Source of the DNA: DATMGU01 sp035555315
GTDB lineage: Bacteria; Pseudomonadota; Alphaproteobacteria; ATCC43930; CGMCC-115725
Length of the DNA stretch: 51,942 bases
Assembly: GCA_035555315.1 (NCBI GenBank)
Contig: DATMGU010000127.1
Location: 1 to 51,942, forward strand
Reading direction: 5' to 3'
Part shown: positions 8,844-16,063 of the stretch, piece by piece
How positions within the stretch are numbered: position 1 is the first letter of the stretch
Layout of the letters: every line of letters begins with the position of its first letter
Program-made: the position numbers and the translations under genes
Notes under the pieces: generated by a model
Seen by the model: the letters and a program-made list of their open reading frames with translations, nothing else
Databases searched by the model: none
Told to the model about the DNA's origin: nothing

Positions 8844-9026
8844 TATAACTTTGAGAATATGACATGCGTAATTTTGTCTTGGACATAATAGCATTTGGCT
8901 TCTTACCTTCGTCACCATTGAGGGGGGACATGCACGCAGGATTCGTTGTCATTGGCGCAGGACCGGTTGGTTCGACGATCGTTTATGGCCCCGCGGACCG
9001 GGGCAGGGCCGTGATCGCGGTTGACG
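8844..9026 (+). repeat. Duplicated promoter/5'-gene segment, copy A
   Basis: This segment, starting TATAACTTTGAGAATA, is clearly related along its length to 14139-14315 (copy B), with shared blocks such as TCTTGGACATAATAG, GGCTTCTTACCTTCGTCA and GGGCCGTGATCGCG. It includes a LysR-type palindrome and the first ~33 codons of an FAD oxidoreductase gene. Copy B lies in the lysR/oxidase divergent promoter. By eye the copies are roughly three-quarters identical, so the duplication is not recent. Confidence 0.8.
8872..8888. promoter_or_regulatory. Candidate LysR-type operator, copy A
   Basis: TTTTGTC-TTG-GACATAA is an inverted repeat of 7-base arms with one mismatch, containing a T-N11-A core. The same box (TTTCGTC-TTG-GACATAA) recurs at 14167-14183 beside the LysR gene. 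It lies about 320 bases upstream of the monooxygenase start, so it probably regulates the 9208-13122 operon. Confidence 0.5.
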
Positions 9027-9118
9027 ACGACGACTCGACTTTCGGTCCGCGCGGGCAAATTTCGGACTCGTCCGCCGACGATGTTCTCTATTCCCTCATC
9101 CGCGCCGTCGATCCGTAA
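8930..9118 (+). pseudogene. Relic of a DAO-family FAD oxidoreductase (N-terminus only)
   Basis: The 62-codon frame begins MHAGFVVIGAGPVGSTIV, a dinucleotide-binding GxGxxG start. The first ~33 codons match the relic at 14225. It then runs into unrelated sequence and stops at 9118, whereas intact family members are about 370 residues. The substrate-binding and C-terminal parts are absent. It is best read as the leftover 5' end of a flavin oxidase gene that once followed this promoter. Confidence 0.65.
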
Positions 9119-9123
9119 CGGCC

Positions 9124-9141
9124 GGCCTGCGCAAGCGGGCC
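9124..9141 (+). terminator. Small GNRA-capped hairpin after the oxidoreductase relic
   Basis: GGCCTGC-GCAA-GCGGGCC forms a 7-pair stem (one G-U) with a GCAA loop, 5 bases after the relic's stop. No T tract follows, so termination is uncertain. Confidence 0.3.
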
Positions 9142-9207
9142 TGAACCGCCTGCTTTTCCAGCCCCGCGGGAGCCTCGCCCTTGTTGTCCAATCCTTAAGG
9201 TTCACGC

Positions 9208-10596
9208 ATGCAAAATACCTCGCCTCGCCGCATGAAGCTTGGGTTCAACATCGTTGCCAATGGTGCTCATGTCGCCGGGTGGCGCATGCCGGGAGCCCAG
9301 GCGAACGCCGCCATGGACATTCGCCTTTGGAAGGACATGGCCCGGGCCGCTGAGCGCGCGCGCATCCACTTCATGTTCTGGGCTGACGGCATCGCCGTGC
9401 GCCACTCCGCCAAGGACGACGACGAGCTGTCATTCAATCCGCGCATCGATGTGTTCGAGCCGCTGACCGTGATTGGCGCTCTGGCCGCGGTGACCGAGCG
9501 CCTCGGCTTCGTCGCCAGCGCGTCCACCACCTACAACGAGCCCTATCACGTCGCGCGCAAGTTCGCCTCGCTGGACTACGTCACGGAAGGTCGGGTGGCC
9601 TGGAACGTGGTGACCTCCTGGAGTGAGCAGGAGGCCTTCAACTTCGGCCTGGACGCGCATGTGGAGCATGGCAAGCGCTATCGCCGGGCGGAGGAGTTCG
9701 TCGACGTCGTCTTTGGCCTGTGGGACAGCTGGGAGGACGACGCGTTCATCCGCGACAAGCAGACCGGACGCTACTTCGACCCGGCCAAGCTGCACACGCT
9801 GAACCACCGGGGCGAAATCCTGAAGGTGAAGGGCCCGCTGAACGTCGCACGGCCCATTCAGGGCTATCCCGTGATCGCGCAAGCCGGCTCCTCGGGCCCC
9901 GGGCAGGATCTGGGCGCCCGCATTGCCGACCTGATCTACACGCAGCAGAAGACGAAGGACGAAGCGACCACGTTCTACCGCAGCGTCAAGGAGCACTGCG
10001 CCAAGGCGGGGCGGGATCCGGCCTCCATGCTGGTCATGCCCGGCATCCTCCCGGTACTCGGCCGCACCCGGGCCGAGGCCGAGGACAAGTTCGCGCAGAT
10101 GCAGGACATGGTGCATCCGCGGGTCGGCTTGCCCATGCTGGCCGAGGCGTTCGGTGACCTGTCGGGCCATGATCTCGACGGGCCACTGCCGCCGCCTCTC
10201 CCCAACAGCAACTCCGTCAAGAGCGCTTATGACAAGCTGGTCGCCCTTAGCCGTCAGCCTGGGATGACCATCCGCAAGCTGTATCAGACCCAGGCCGGCG
10301 CATCCGGCCACTTCGTTTTCGTCGGTACGCCCGCCGAGGCCGCGGACGTGATGCAGGACTGGTTCGAAAGCCGTGGTTGCGACGGCTGGAACCTGATCCC
10401 GCCCTTCATGCCGGGACCCGCGATCGAGTGTCTGGAGTGGCTGGTGCCGGAATTGCAGCGGCGCGGCCTGTTCCAGACGGAGTACGAGGGCGATGGCACC
10501 CTGCGTGGCAGCTTGGGCCTGCCCCGTCCGACCTTCCACAGCCGTGGCGCCCATGCGCGGGACAATGGCACGTTCATCGGAGAACCTCGCTCATGA
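9208..10596 (+). CDS. NtaA/DmoA-family FMN-dependent monooxygenase
   Basis: This 462-residue protein belongs to the bacterial luciferase-like monooxygenases of the nitrilotriacetate monooxygenase (NtaA/SnaA/DszA) group, which use reduced FMN from a separate reductase to oxidise C-N or C-S bonds. Family signatures seen are NPRIDVFEPLTVIGALAAVT, LDYVTEGRVAWNVVTSW, VIAQAGSSGPGQ and a C-terminal FVGTPAEAADVMQDWF. An AAGG ribosome-binding site precedes the ATG. Its stop overlaps the start of a polar amino-acid binding protein (ATGA), so uptake and oxidation are coupled. No flavin reductase gene is visible anywhere in the window, so it must borrow one. Confidence 0.9.
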   Translation: MQNTSPRRMKLGFNIVANGAHVAGWRMPGAQANAAMDIRLWKDMARAAERARIHFMFWADGIAVRHSAKDDDELSFNPRIDVFEPLTVIGALAAVTERLGFVASASTTYNEPYHVARKFASLDYVTEGRVAWNVVTSWSEQEAFNFGLDAHVEHGKRYRRAEEFVDVVFGLWDSWEDDAFIRDKQTGRYFDPAKLHTLNHRGEILKVKGPLNVARPIQGYPVIAQAGSSGPGQDLGARIADLIYTQQKTKDEATTFYRSVKEHCAKAGRDPASMLVMPGILPVLGRTRAEAEDKFAQMQDMVHPRVGLPMLAEAFGDLSGHDLDGPLPPPLPNSNSVKSAYDKLVALSRQPGMTIRKLYQTQAGASGHFVFVGTPAEAADVMQDWFESRGCDGWNLIPPFMPGPAIECLEWLVPELQRRGLFQTEYEGDGTLRGSLGLPRPTFHSRGAHARDNGTFIGEPRS

Positions 10597-11489
10597 AGAC
10601 CCCCGCCCGCCTGCTGTTGTCCCTGCCTCTGCTCGCCGCCCTGGCACTGCCCGCCTACGCACAGCAGCAAGCGGTCCAGCCAGGGGCCGATCCGGCCTTG
10701 ACCCAGCAAGCCGATACAGCATTGGTCAAGATGGTTCCGGCCGACATGGCCGGAAAGCCCTTCACGGTCGCCGTCGCCCTTGGCTCCCCGCCTGACGATT
10801 TCCGCGACGAGAAGGGCGAGGTGGTGGGCTGGGAGATCGACATCCTGCGTGCCGCCACCCAGTCGCTCGGGCTGGGGCTGGACCTGCGTCCCACCACCTT
10901 CGACACGCTGATCCCCGGCCTGCAGGCCAAGCGCTTCGACGCCGCGGTCGGCCAGATGGGGGTCAGCGTGGTGCGGGAGAAGGTGGTGGACATGATCGGA
11001 ACCCTGCTGGGCAACGAGTTGCTCGCCGGCTACGCCGACAATCCCATTTCGGTGAAAACCCTTGATGACCTGTGCGGCGTGACGGTCGCCACCACCCGCG
11101 GCTCCCGCGAGATGGTCTTCGTCGAGGAGTACCAGCCGAAATGCGCTGCGGCCGGGAAGAAGCCGATCAATGCGCTGGCCTTCAACGATGGCAACGGCGC
11201 CGCGGAGGCGATGATGAGCCGGCGGGCCGACCTGTTCTGGCTGGGCTCGACCGCCGTCAGCTACTTCGTGGCGCAGACGAAGGGGCGCACCAAGGTCGTC
11301 GGCAGCTACACCGATACCTCCTACATCGGCGTGGCGCTGCCCAAGGGATCGGACATGGCAGCCCCCTTGCAGGCCGCGATCCAGCACCTGATCGACAACG
11401 GGACCTATGGCAAGATCGTCACCAAGTGGGGGCTGGGCGAGGGCGCGGTGAAGCAGGCACCCTTGAACCCGACGAACGTAGAGAAATGA
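10593..11489 (+). CDS. Polar amino-acid ABC transporter periplasmic binding protein
   Basis: This 298-residue binding protein of the SBP_bac_3 family has a signal peptide (KTPARLLLSLPLLAALALP, cleavage near AYAQ). Typical elements follow: FTVAVALGSPPDDF, GEVVGWEIDILRAATQSLGL, FDTLIPGLQAKRFDAAVGQM and KWGLGEGAV at the end. It delivers a polar amino-acid-like ligand to the permease encoded next. ATG at 10593 overlaps the monooxygenase stop by 4 bases, and its own stop overlaps the permease ATG. A much longer upstream frame is ignored because it only reads through monooxygenase sequence. Confidence 0.92.
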   Translation: MKTPARLLLSLPLLAALALPAYAQQQAVQPGADPALTQQADTALVKMVPADMAGKPFTVAVALGSPPDDFRDEKGEVVGWEIDILRAATQSLGLGLDLRPTTFDTLIPGLQAKRFDAAVGQMGVSVVREKVVDMIGTLLGNELLAGYADNPISVKTLDDLCGVTVATTRGSREMVFVEEYQPKCAAAGKKPINALAFNDGNGAAEAMMSRRADLFWLGSTAVSYFVAQTKGRTKVVGSYTDTSYIGVALPKGSDMAAPLQAAIQHLIDNGTYGKIVTKWGLGEGAVKQAPLNPTNVEK

Positions 11490-12361
11490 GTTCCGGCGCG
11501 GTGGATCCCGTCGACTCGGATCTGGTCGGGCCTGCGTCGGACGAGGCGATGCAGGTGATCCCCCTGCGTCATCCCTGGACCTGGGCCGCCAGTGTGCTGG
11601 TCGTTTTGGTGGCGGCGGGGGTGGCCTGGAGCGTTGCCACCAACCCGGCATTCCAATGGCCCGTCGTGGCGCAGTACTTTTTTGATGGGCAAATCCTGGC
11701 AGGGCTGCGCCGCACGCTGGAGCTGACGGTCGCAGCCATGGCGCTGGGTCTGGTGCTGGGCACGGCACTGGCCGTCATGCGGCTGTCGGACAACAAGTTG
11801 CTATCCACTTTAAGCTGGCTCTATATCTGGTTCTTCCGCAGCGTGCCCGTCCTCGTACAGCTGATCTTTTGGTATAATTTCGGGGCCCTCTACGCGCATA
11901 TCACCCTCGCGCTGCCCTGGGGTACCGTGCTCTATAGCGCCTCCACCAATGACGTGATCACCCCATTGACCGCTGCCCTGACCGGGCTGGGCCTGGCGCA
12001 GGCGGCCTATACCGCCGAGGTGATCCGGGCCGGCATCCTGTCGGTGGCACCGGGTCAGACCCGCGCGGCCAAGGCGCTCGGCATGGGGCCTGTGACGATC
12101 TTCATCCGCATCGTGTTTCCCCAGGCCATGCGCGTGATCATCCCGCCTGTGGGCAACGAGGTGATCTCCATGGTGAAGGGCACTTCTCTGGTCAGCGTCA
12201 TCGCGATGGCCGACCTGCTCTACACCGCGCAGCTCATCTACGCCCGTACCTACGAGACGATCCCGCTGCTGATCGTGGCCTCGCTTTGGTACCTCGCCAT
12301 CGTCTCCGTGCTTTCGGTGGCGCAGCACGCCTTGGAACGCCATTACGGACGCGGCGCGTGA
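11486..12361 (+). CDS. Polar amino-acid ABC transporter permease (HisM/GlnP type)
   Basis: This 291-residue inner-membrane permease has the FAGLRRTLELTVAAMALG-like first core helix, the FFRSVPVLVQLIFWYN stretch and the EAA-type loop around GILSVAPGQTRAAKALGMG. The N-terminal 30 residues are hydrophilic and precede an extra transmembrane helix. ATGA overlap with the upstream binding-protein gene and GTGA overlap with the downstream ATPase gene indicate tight coupling. As in other single-permease polar amino-acid systems it likely forms a homodimer. Confidence 0.91.
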   Translation: MSSGAVDPVDSDLVGPASDEAMQVIPLRHPWTWAASVLVVLVAAGVAWSVATNPAFQWPVVAQYFFDGQILAGLRRTLELTVAAMALGLVLGTALAVMRLSDNKLLSTLSWLYIWFFRSVPVLVQLIFWYNFGALYAHITLALPWGTVLYSASTNDVITPLTAALTGLGLAQAAYTAEVIRAGILSVAPGQTRAAKALGMGPVTIFIRIVFPQAMRVIIPPVGNEVISMVKGTSLVSVIAMADLLYTAQLIYARTYETIPLLIVASLWYLAIVSVLSVAQHALERHYGRGA

Positions 12362-13122
12362 CCGAGCCGATGGTCCGCATCCGCGGCCTGCGCAAGCGCT
12401 TCGGGGAGAAGGAGGTGCTGTGCGGCATCGACATGGACGTGCGGCCCGGCTCGGTGATGTGCATCATCGGCCCGTCCGGCTCCGGCAAGAGCACGCTGCT
12501 GTCCTGCATCAACCATCTCGAACGCATCGATGGGGGGACGATGTGGGTCGGCGGCGAACTGGTCGGCTACCGCGAGCAAGCCGGCAAGCTCTACGAACTG
12601 CCCGAGCGCAAGGTGGCGGGAATGCGCGCCCGCATCGGCATGGTGTTCCAGCACTTCAACCTGTTTCCGCACATGACGGTGCTGCGGAACATCATCGAGG
12701 CGCCGATCCGGGTGAAGCGGGTCCCGGCTGCCCAGGCCCGAGCCAAGGCCCTGCTGTTGCTGGACCGCGTGGGACTGGCTGACAAAGCCGCCGCCTTTCC
12801 ATCCCAGCTGTCCGGCGGCCAGCAGCAGCGGGTCGCCATCGCGCGCGCCTTGGCGATGGAGCCCCAGTTGATGCTGTTCGACGAGCCGACTTCCGCCCTG
12901 GATCCCGAGCTGGTGGGCGAGGTTCTGGCCGTGATGCGCGACCTCGCCGCCAGCGGCATGACCATGATGGTGGTCACGCACGAATTGGCCTTCGCGCGCG
13001 AGGTAGGTGACGATCTCGTATTCATGGCTGACGGCCGCGTCGTGGAACGAGGATCGCCCCGCACCCTGCTGGCCAGCCCGCGGGAGCCGAGGACACGCGA
13101 GTTCTTGTCCCGTGTGCTCTAA
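12358..13122 (+). CDS. Polar amino-acid ABC transporter ATP-binding protein (GlnQ/HisP type)
   Basis: This 254-residue ATPase has Walker A GPSGSGKS at about 38-45, signature LSGGQQQR, Walker B LMLFDEPTSALDPEL and the THEL switch. It carries a ~12-residue insertion before the Q-loop (around REQAGKLYELPERK), shared in position with the paralogue at 25506. GTG at 12358 overlaps the permease stop (GTGA); ATG at 12370 is the alternative. It is the last gene of the monooxygenase-transport operon and converges on the LysR gene 93 bases away, with no convincing terminator hairpin between them. Confidence 0.92.
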   Translation: MTEPMVRIRGLRKRFGEKEVLCGIDMDVRPGSVMCIIGPSGSGKSTLLSCINHLERIDGGTMWVGGELVGYREQAGKLYELPERKVAGMRARIGMVFQHFNLFPHMTVLRNIIEAPIRVKRVPAAQARAKALLLLDRVGLADKAAAFPSQLSGGQQQRVAIARALAMEPQLMLFDEPTSALDPELVGEVLAVMRDLAASGMTMMVVTHELAFAREVGDDLVFMADGRVVERGSPRTLLASPREPRTREFLSRVL

Positions 13123-13215
13123 GCTCGACTTTGGCCATTTTGAGCCGAAGCTGCTGATCGGGGCCGTGCTCAACGCCGGACCGTGGCCGCGGGCGTTCGG
13201 GTCACTGATATAGGC

Positions 13216-14136
13216 TCAGGCCCAGCTTCTTTTCAGATCTTCGGAGAAGCGCGTCGCCATTGCTTTCGTCTCGTTTACAAATTCGGAGATGAGATGCGCA
13301 TTGCGGGCGTCACGGGCAAAGCACATCAGGAAATCGAACGGCGTCGCTGGCTCGAAAGGGCGTGCGACGATAAATTTTTCCATGCCTGCGACGAACAGCG
13401 GGTGCACGAGGGAGATTCCCAATCCCGCGGCGACGAACTGGCAGAGGGTAGGGTTCACATCGGCGGTCAGCACGACGTTAGCGTTCACCTTGTGCTTTGC
13501 AAATATGCTCGTGACCATCTGCCCGGTGTAGGAATCAACGTTGAATGAGATGAAGGGGATGCCGTTCAGATGTTCGGGGCGGATTACCTTGCGCCGCGCG
13601 AGAGCATGGCCGATGGGCATGATGCAGAGCAGCGGACGTTCCAGCAGCGGCTCGGTGACAACATAGGGATTGTCGATCCGGGCGGTGACGAGGCCAACGT
13701 CGAGCTTGCGCGTCAGGATGCGCTCGGCGATCCATTGTGAGCCGAGCGATTGGATCGAACAATAGACGTTCGGATTGCGCTTCAGGAAGTTCAGTGTGGT
13801 CCGCTGGATGAAGGCACCGGAGAGCGCGGGTAATACGCCTACGACGAGCCGACCCTGGTCCTCGCGGCGGATGACTGCGATGGCACTTTCCACTTGGCGC
13901 ACACCAGCGAAAATGCGGTCGATTTCTTCATAGAGGCGCATACCTTGAGCCGTCGGCGCCAGGCGGCCCTTGTCGCGATCGAATAGCCTGAGGCCGTTAT
14001 CGCTCTCAAGCTGCATCAGGAGCTTACTCGCAGCCGGCTGCGAGATAGTGAGCACCTCCGCGGCCCGGCTAACCGTTCCGAGTTCGATCACCGCCTTGAA
14101 GACCTCGATCTGCCGAAGATTGAGGGCGCGCGCCAT
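13216..14136 (-). CDS. LysR-family regulator, divergent to the oxidase operon
   Basis: This 306-residue LysR-type protein has an N-terminal helix-turn-helix (LRQIEVFKAVIELGTVSRAAEVL, SQPAASKLL) and a C-terminal co-inducer domain (LVVGVLPALSGAF, GLVTARIDN, VAAGLGISLVHPLF). ATG at 14136 begins MARALNLRQIEV at the usual LysR position. It is transcribed away from the three-gene oxidase operon, the classic LysR arrangement, and the shared promoter carries a palindromic box at 14167-14183. The same box sits upstream of the monooxygenase-transport operon, so this protein probably controls both. Confidence 0.9.
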   Translation of the reverse strand: MARALNLRQIEVFKAVIELGTVSRAAEVLTISQPAASKLLMQLESDNGLRLFDRDKGRLAPTAQGMRLYEEIDRIFAGVRQVESAIAVIRREDQGRLVVGVLPALSGAFIQRTTLNFLKRNPNVYCSIQSLGSQWIAERILTRKLDVGLVTARIDNPYVVTEPLLERPLLCIMPIGHALARRKVIRPEHLNGIPFISFNVDSYTGQMVTSIFAKHKVNANVVLTADVNPTLCQFVAAGLGISLVHPLFVAGMEKFIVARPFEPATPFDFLMCFARDARNAHLISEFVNETKAMATRFSEDLKRSWA

Positions 14137-14138
14137 GG

Positions 14139-14315
14139 TATAACCTTGAGAATACGATGCATGAAATTTCGTCTTGGACATAATAGTGTCTGGCTTCTTA
14201 CCTTCGTCAACAATGAGGGTGAGCATGCAAGTAGAATTCGTCGTCATCGGCGCAAGAATGGTTGGATCGGCGATCGCTGATGGTCTCGCGGGCCGGAGAC
14301 GGGCCGTGATCGCGC
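14139..14315 (+). repeat. Duplicated promoter/5'-gene segment, copy B
   Basis: Diverged copy of 8844-9026. It starts 3 bases from the LysR start codon and spans the whole lysR/oxidase intergenic region plus the first ~30 codons of a flavin oxidase relic. As it sits next to the regulator, this is the more likely ancestral location. Confidence 0.8.
14167..14183. promoter_or_regulatory. Candidate LysR-type operator, copy B
   Basis: TTTCGTC-TTG-GACATAA is an imperfect palindrome centred about 40 bases upstream of the LysR start codon, in the divergent promoter. It is conserved with 8872-8888 although flanking bases differ, as expected for a functional site. Confidence 0.5.
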
Positions 14316-14389
14316 TCGATGCCGGTACGTTGCCCAGCGGTTTCGATCTCTTTCACCACAGACAGTTCGATGTTTCGCAAGCTGCATGA
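14225..14389 (+). pseudogene. Relic of a DAO-family FAD oxidoreductase (N-terminus only), copy B
   Basis: The frame begins MQVEFVVIGARMVGSAIADG, a Rossmann start in which the usual second glycine region is altered (GARMVG instead of GAGxxG). It loses similarity after about 30 codons and ends at 14389, overlapping the start of the 2Fe-2S subunit gene. Intact DAO proteins are roughly ten times longer in coding span. It is homologous to the relic at 8930. It could be translated as a short leader, but the broken nucleotide-binding motif argues for decay. Confidence 0.6.
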
Positions 14390-14666
14390 CCCGCGGGGGG
14401 AGGCCCTCACGGTCACTATCGACGGTGTTCCCGTCGCCGCTGAGGCGAATGAGAGCGTCGCCGCCGTCCTCCTGCGGCAGACGCCAGTGTGGTTGCGCAC
14501 AACGCCGGTGTCGGACGCCCTGCGAGGGCCCTATTGCATGATGGGCGTGTGCTTCGATTGTCTCGCGACGGTCGACGGCGTGGCTTCGGTCCAGACATGC
14601 CTCACTCAGGTCCGTGACGGCATGCGGATCGATCGCCAACGCGGCAGACCCAGTGTGGCGTCGTGA
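14370..14666 (+). CDS. Small 2Fe-2S subunit of an opine-oxidase/HcnA-like dehydrogenase
   Basis: This 98-residue ferredoxin-like protein has Cys56-x4-Cys61-x2-Cys64 and Cys77, the plant-type [2Fe-2S] pattern of HcnA and of the small subunits of octopine/nopaline-type oxidases and proline dehydrogenase complexes. It begins with a beta-grasp strand (LTVTIDGVPVAAE). ATG at 14370 is chosen, with the frame overlapping the flavoprotein gene by 4 bases (GTGA). It should pass electrons between the flavin subunits encoded next. Distinguishing HcnA from opine oxidase by sequence alone is not possible; the transport context favours an amino-acid derivative as substrate. Confidence 0.85.
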   Translation: MFRKLHDPRGEALTVTIDGVPVAAEANESVAAVLLRQTPVWLRTTPVSDALRGPYCMMGVCFDCLATVDGVASVQTCLTQVRDGMRIDRQRGRPSVAS

Positions 14667-16063
14667 GCCGGCGCGTCGATCTTCTGATCGTGGGCGCCGG
14701 CCCCGCCGGATTGTCGGCTGCGATCACAGCGCGATGCCACGGGATGGACGTGCTGGTCGTCGACGAGCAACCGACCCCTGGCGGCCAGATCTGGCGCAAT
14801 GTCGAAGCCGTCGCGGGCACGCCGCGTGCGGCGATTCTCGGCAAGGCCTATGGCGAAGGGCTCGCCGTGGTCGGCCGGTTCCGCGCGAGCGGAGCCGGAT
14901 ACGAGCCCGGAACGCAGGTTTGGCAGGTTGAGACCGGCCCGCGCGCGTTCATGACGCGTAACGGGGCTGCGTCTTCCATCGAGCCCGGCTGCCTGCTGCT
15001 GGCGACGGGTGCGCAGGAGCGCCCGGCACCGTTTCCCGGCTGGACTCTGCCAGGCGTGATGACGGTCGGGGCGGCGCAGATCGTGCTGAAGACGTCCGGC
15101 CAGATTCCGTCGGACCCGGTCTGGATCGCCGGCAACGGCCCTCTGTCGCTTCTCTATGCAGCACAGCTCCTGCAAGCCGGCGGGCAGATCGCCGGCTTTC
15201 TCGACACCACGCCGCCCGGCCGAACGGCGGCCGCGATTCCGAAACTCGCCGCGGCCTTGTTCAGCGCGCCGGGCGATCTCATGAAGGGGCTTGGCTGGGT
15301 CTCGGCCCTGCGGCGGCGTGTTCCATACGTCCAGCATGTCACCAAGATCGAGGCGATCGGCGGTGATACGATTGAACGTCTCCGCTACGTGACAGCCAGC
15401 GGCAAGACCGCGACGGTGGAGGCGCGCCTTCTCCTCGTTCACGAAGGCATCGTCCCCACAATCCATCCGACGCTCGCGCTTGGCTGCCGGCACGGCTGGA
15501 ACACCAATCAGGACAGTTTCGCGCCTCAGCTGGACATTTGGGGGGAAACGTCCGAGCCGGGCGTGTTCGTGGCCGGGGATGGCGCCGGCATCGGTGGTGC
15601 CACCACGGCTTGCCTACGCGGCGAGATCGCAGCCCTGCGGATTGCCGCCAGACTCGGTCGTCTGCCCGAAGCCCAGGCCGCCGCCGCGGCGCAGCCGATA
15701 CGGTCGCGTCTGACGCGGGCGCTGGCCGCGAGGCCATTTCTGGACACGCTCTATCGCCCGCGGTCCGCTGTCTTCGTGCCGCCCGACGAGACGGTCGCCT
15801 GCCGCTGCGAGGAGGTCACCGTCGCCTCGATCCGGGAGCAGGCTGCGGCGGGTCGCCCAGGGCCGAACCAGGTCAAGGCCTTCACGCGCGCTGGGATGGG
15901 GCCATGCCAGGGCCGGCAATGCGGTTATACGATTGCCCACGTGCTCGCCGATGCCGAAGGCCGCGAGGTTCCGGATGTCGGCCTCTACAGGGTGCGTCCG
16001 CCGCTAAAGCCCCTCACCCTCGGCGAGCTTGCAGCGCTCGACAGCGCGGACGTGACGTCGTGA
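14663..16063 (+). CDS. FAD/NAD(P)-binding subunit of an opine-oxidase/HcnB-like dehydrogenase
   Basis: This 466-residue flavoprotein has an N-terminal FAD site (LLIVGAGPAGLSAA), a second nucleotide-binding region, and a C-terminal BFD-like [2Fe-2S] domain with Cys380, Cys382, Cys415 and Cys420 (CRCEEV and GPCQGRQC). This is the architecture of OoxA/NoxA and HcnB. Late in the protein, GVFVAGDGAGIGG is the second FAD contact. It begins with GTG overlapping the small subunit stop, and its end overlaps the third subunit start (GTGA). It probably forms a heterotrimer that oxidises a secondary amine such as an opine or N-carboxyalkyl amino acid. Confidence 0.88.
   Translation: MSRRVDLLIVGAGPAGLSAAITARCHGMDVLVVDEQPTPGGQIWRNVEAVAGTPRAAILGKAYGEGLAVVGRFRASGAGYEPGTQVWQVETGPRAFMTRNGAASSIEPGCLLLATGAQERPAPFPGWTLPGVMTVGAAQIVLKTSGQIPSDPVWIAGNGPLSLLYAAQLLQAGGQIAGFLDTTPPGRTAAAIPKLAAALFSAPGDLMKGLGWVSALRRRVPYVQHVTKIEAIGGDTIERLRYVTASGKTATVEARLLLVHEGIVPTIHPTLALGCRHGWNTNQDSFAPQLDIWGETSEPGVFVAGDGAGIGGATTACLRGEIAALRIAARLGRLPEAQAAAAAQPIRSRLTRALAARPFLDTLYRPRSAVFVPPDETVACRCEEVTVASIREQAAAGRPGPNQVKAFTRAGMGPCQGRQCGYTIAHVLADAEGREVPDVGLYRVRPPLKPLTLGELAALDSADVTS

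Noticed and set aside
8864..9118. 84-codon frame as a functional small protein
   Set aside because: Its first residues read through the operator, and the rest is a truncated flavin oxidase start shared with a second truncated copy. A relic explains it better.
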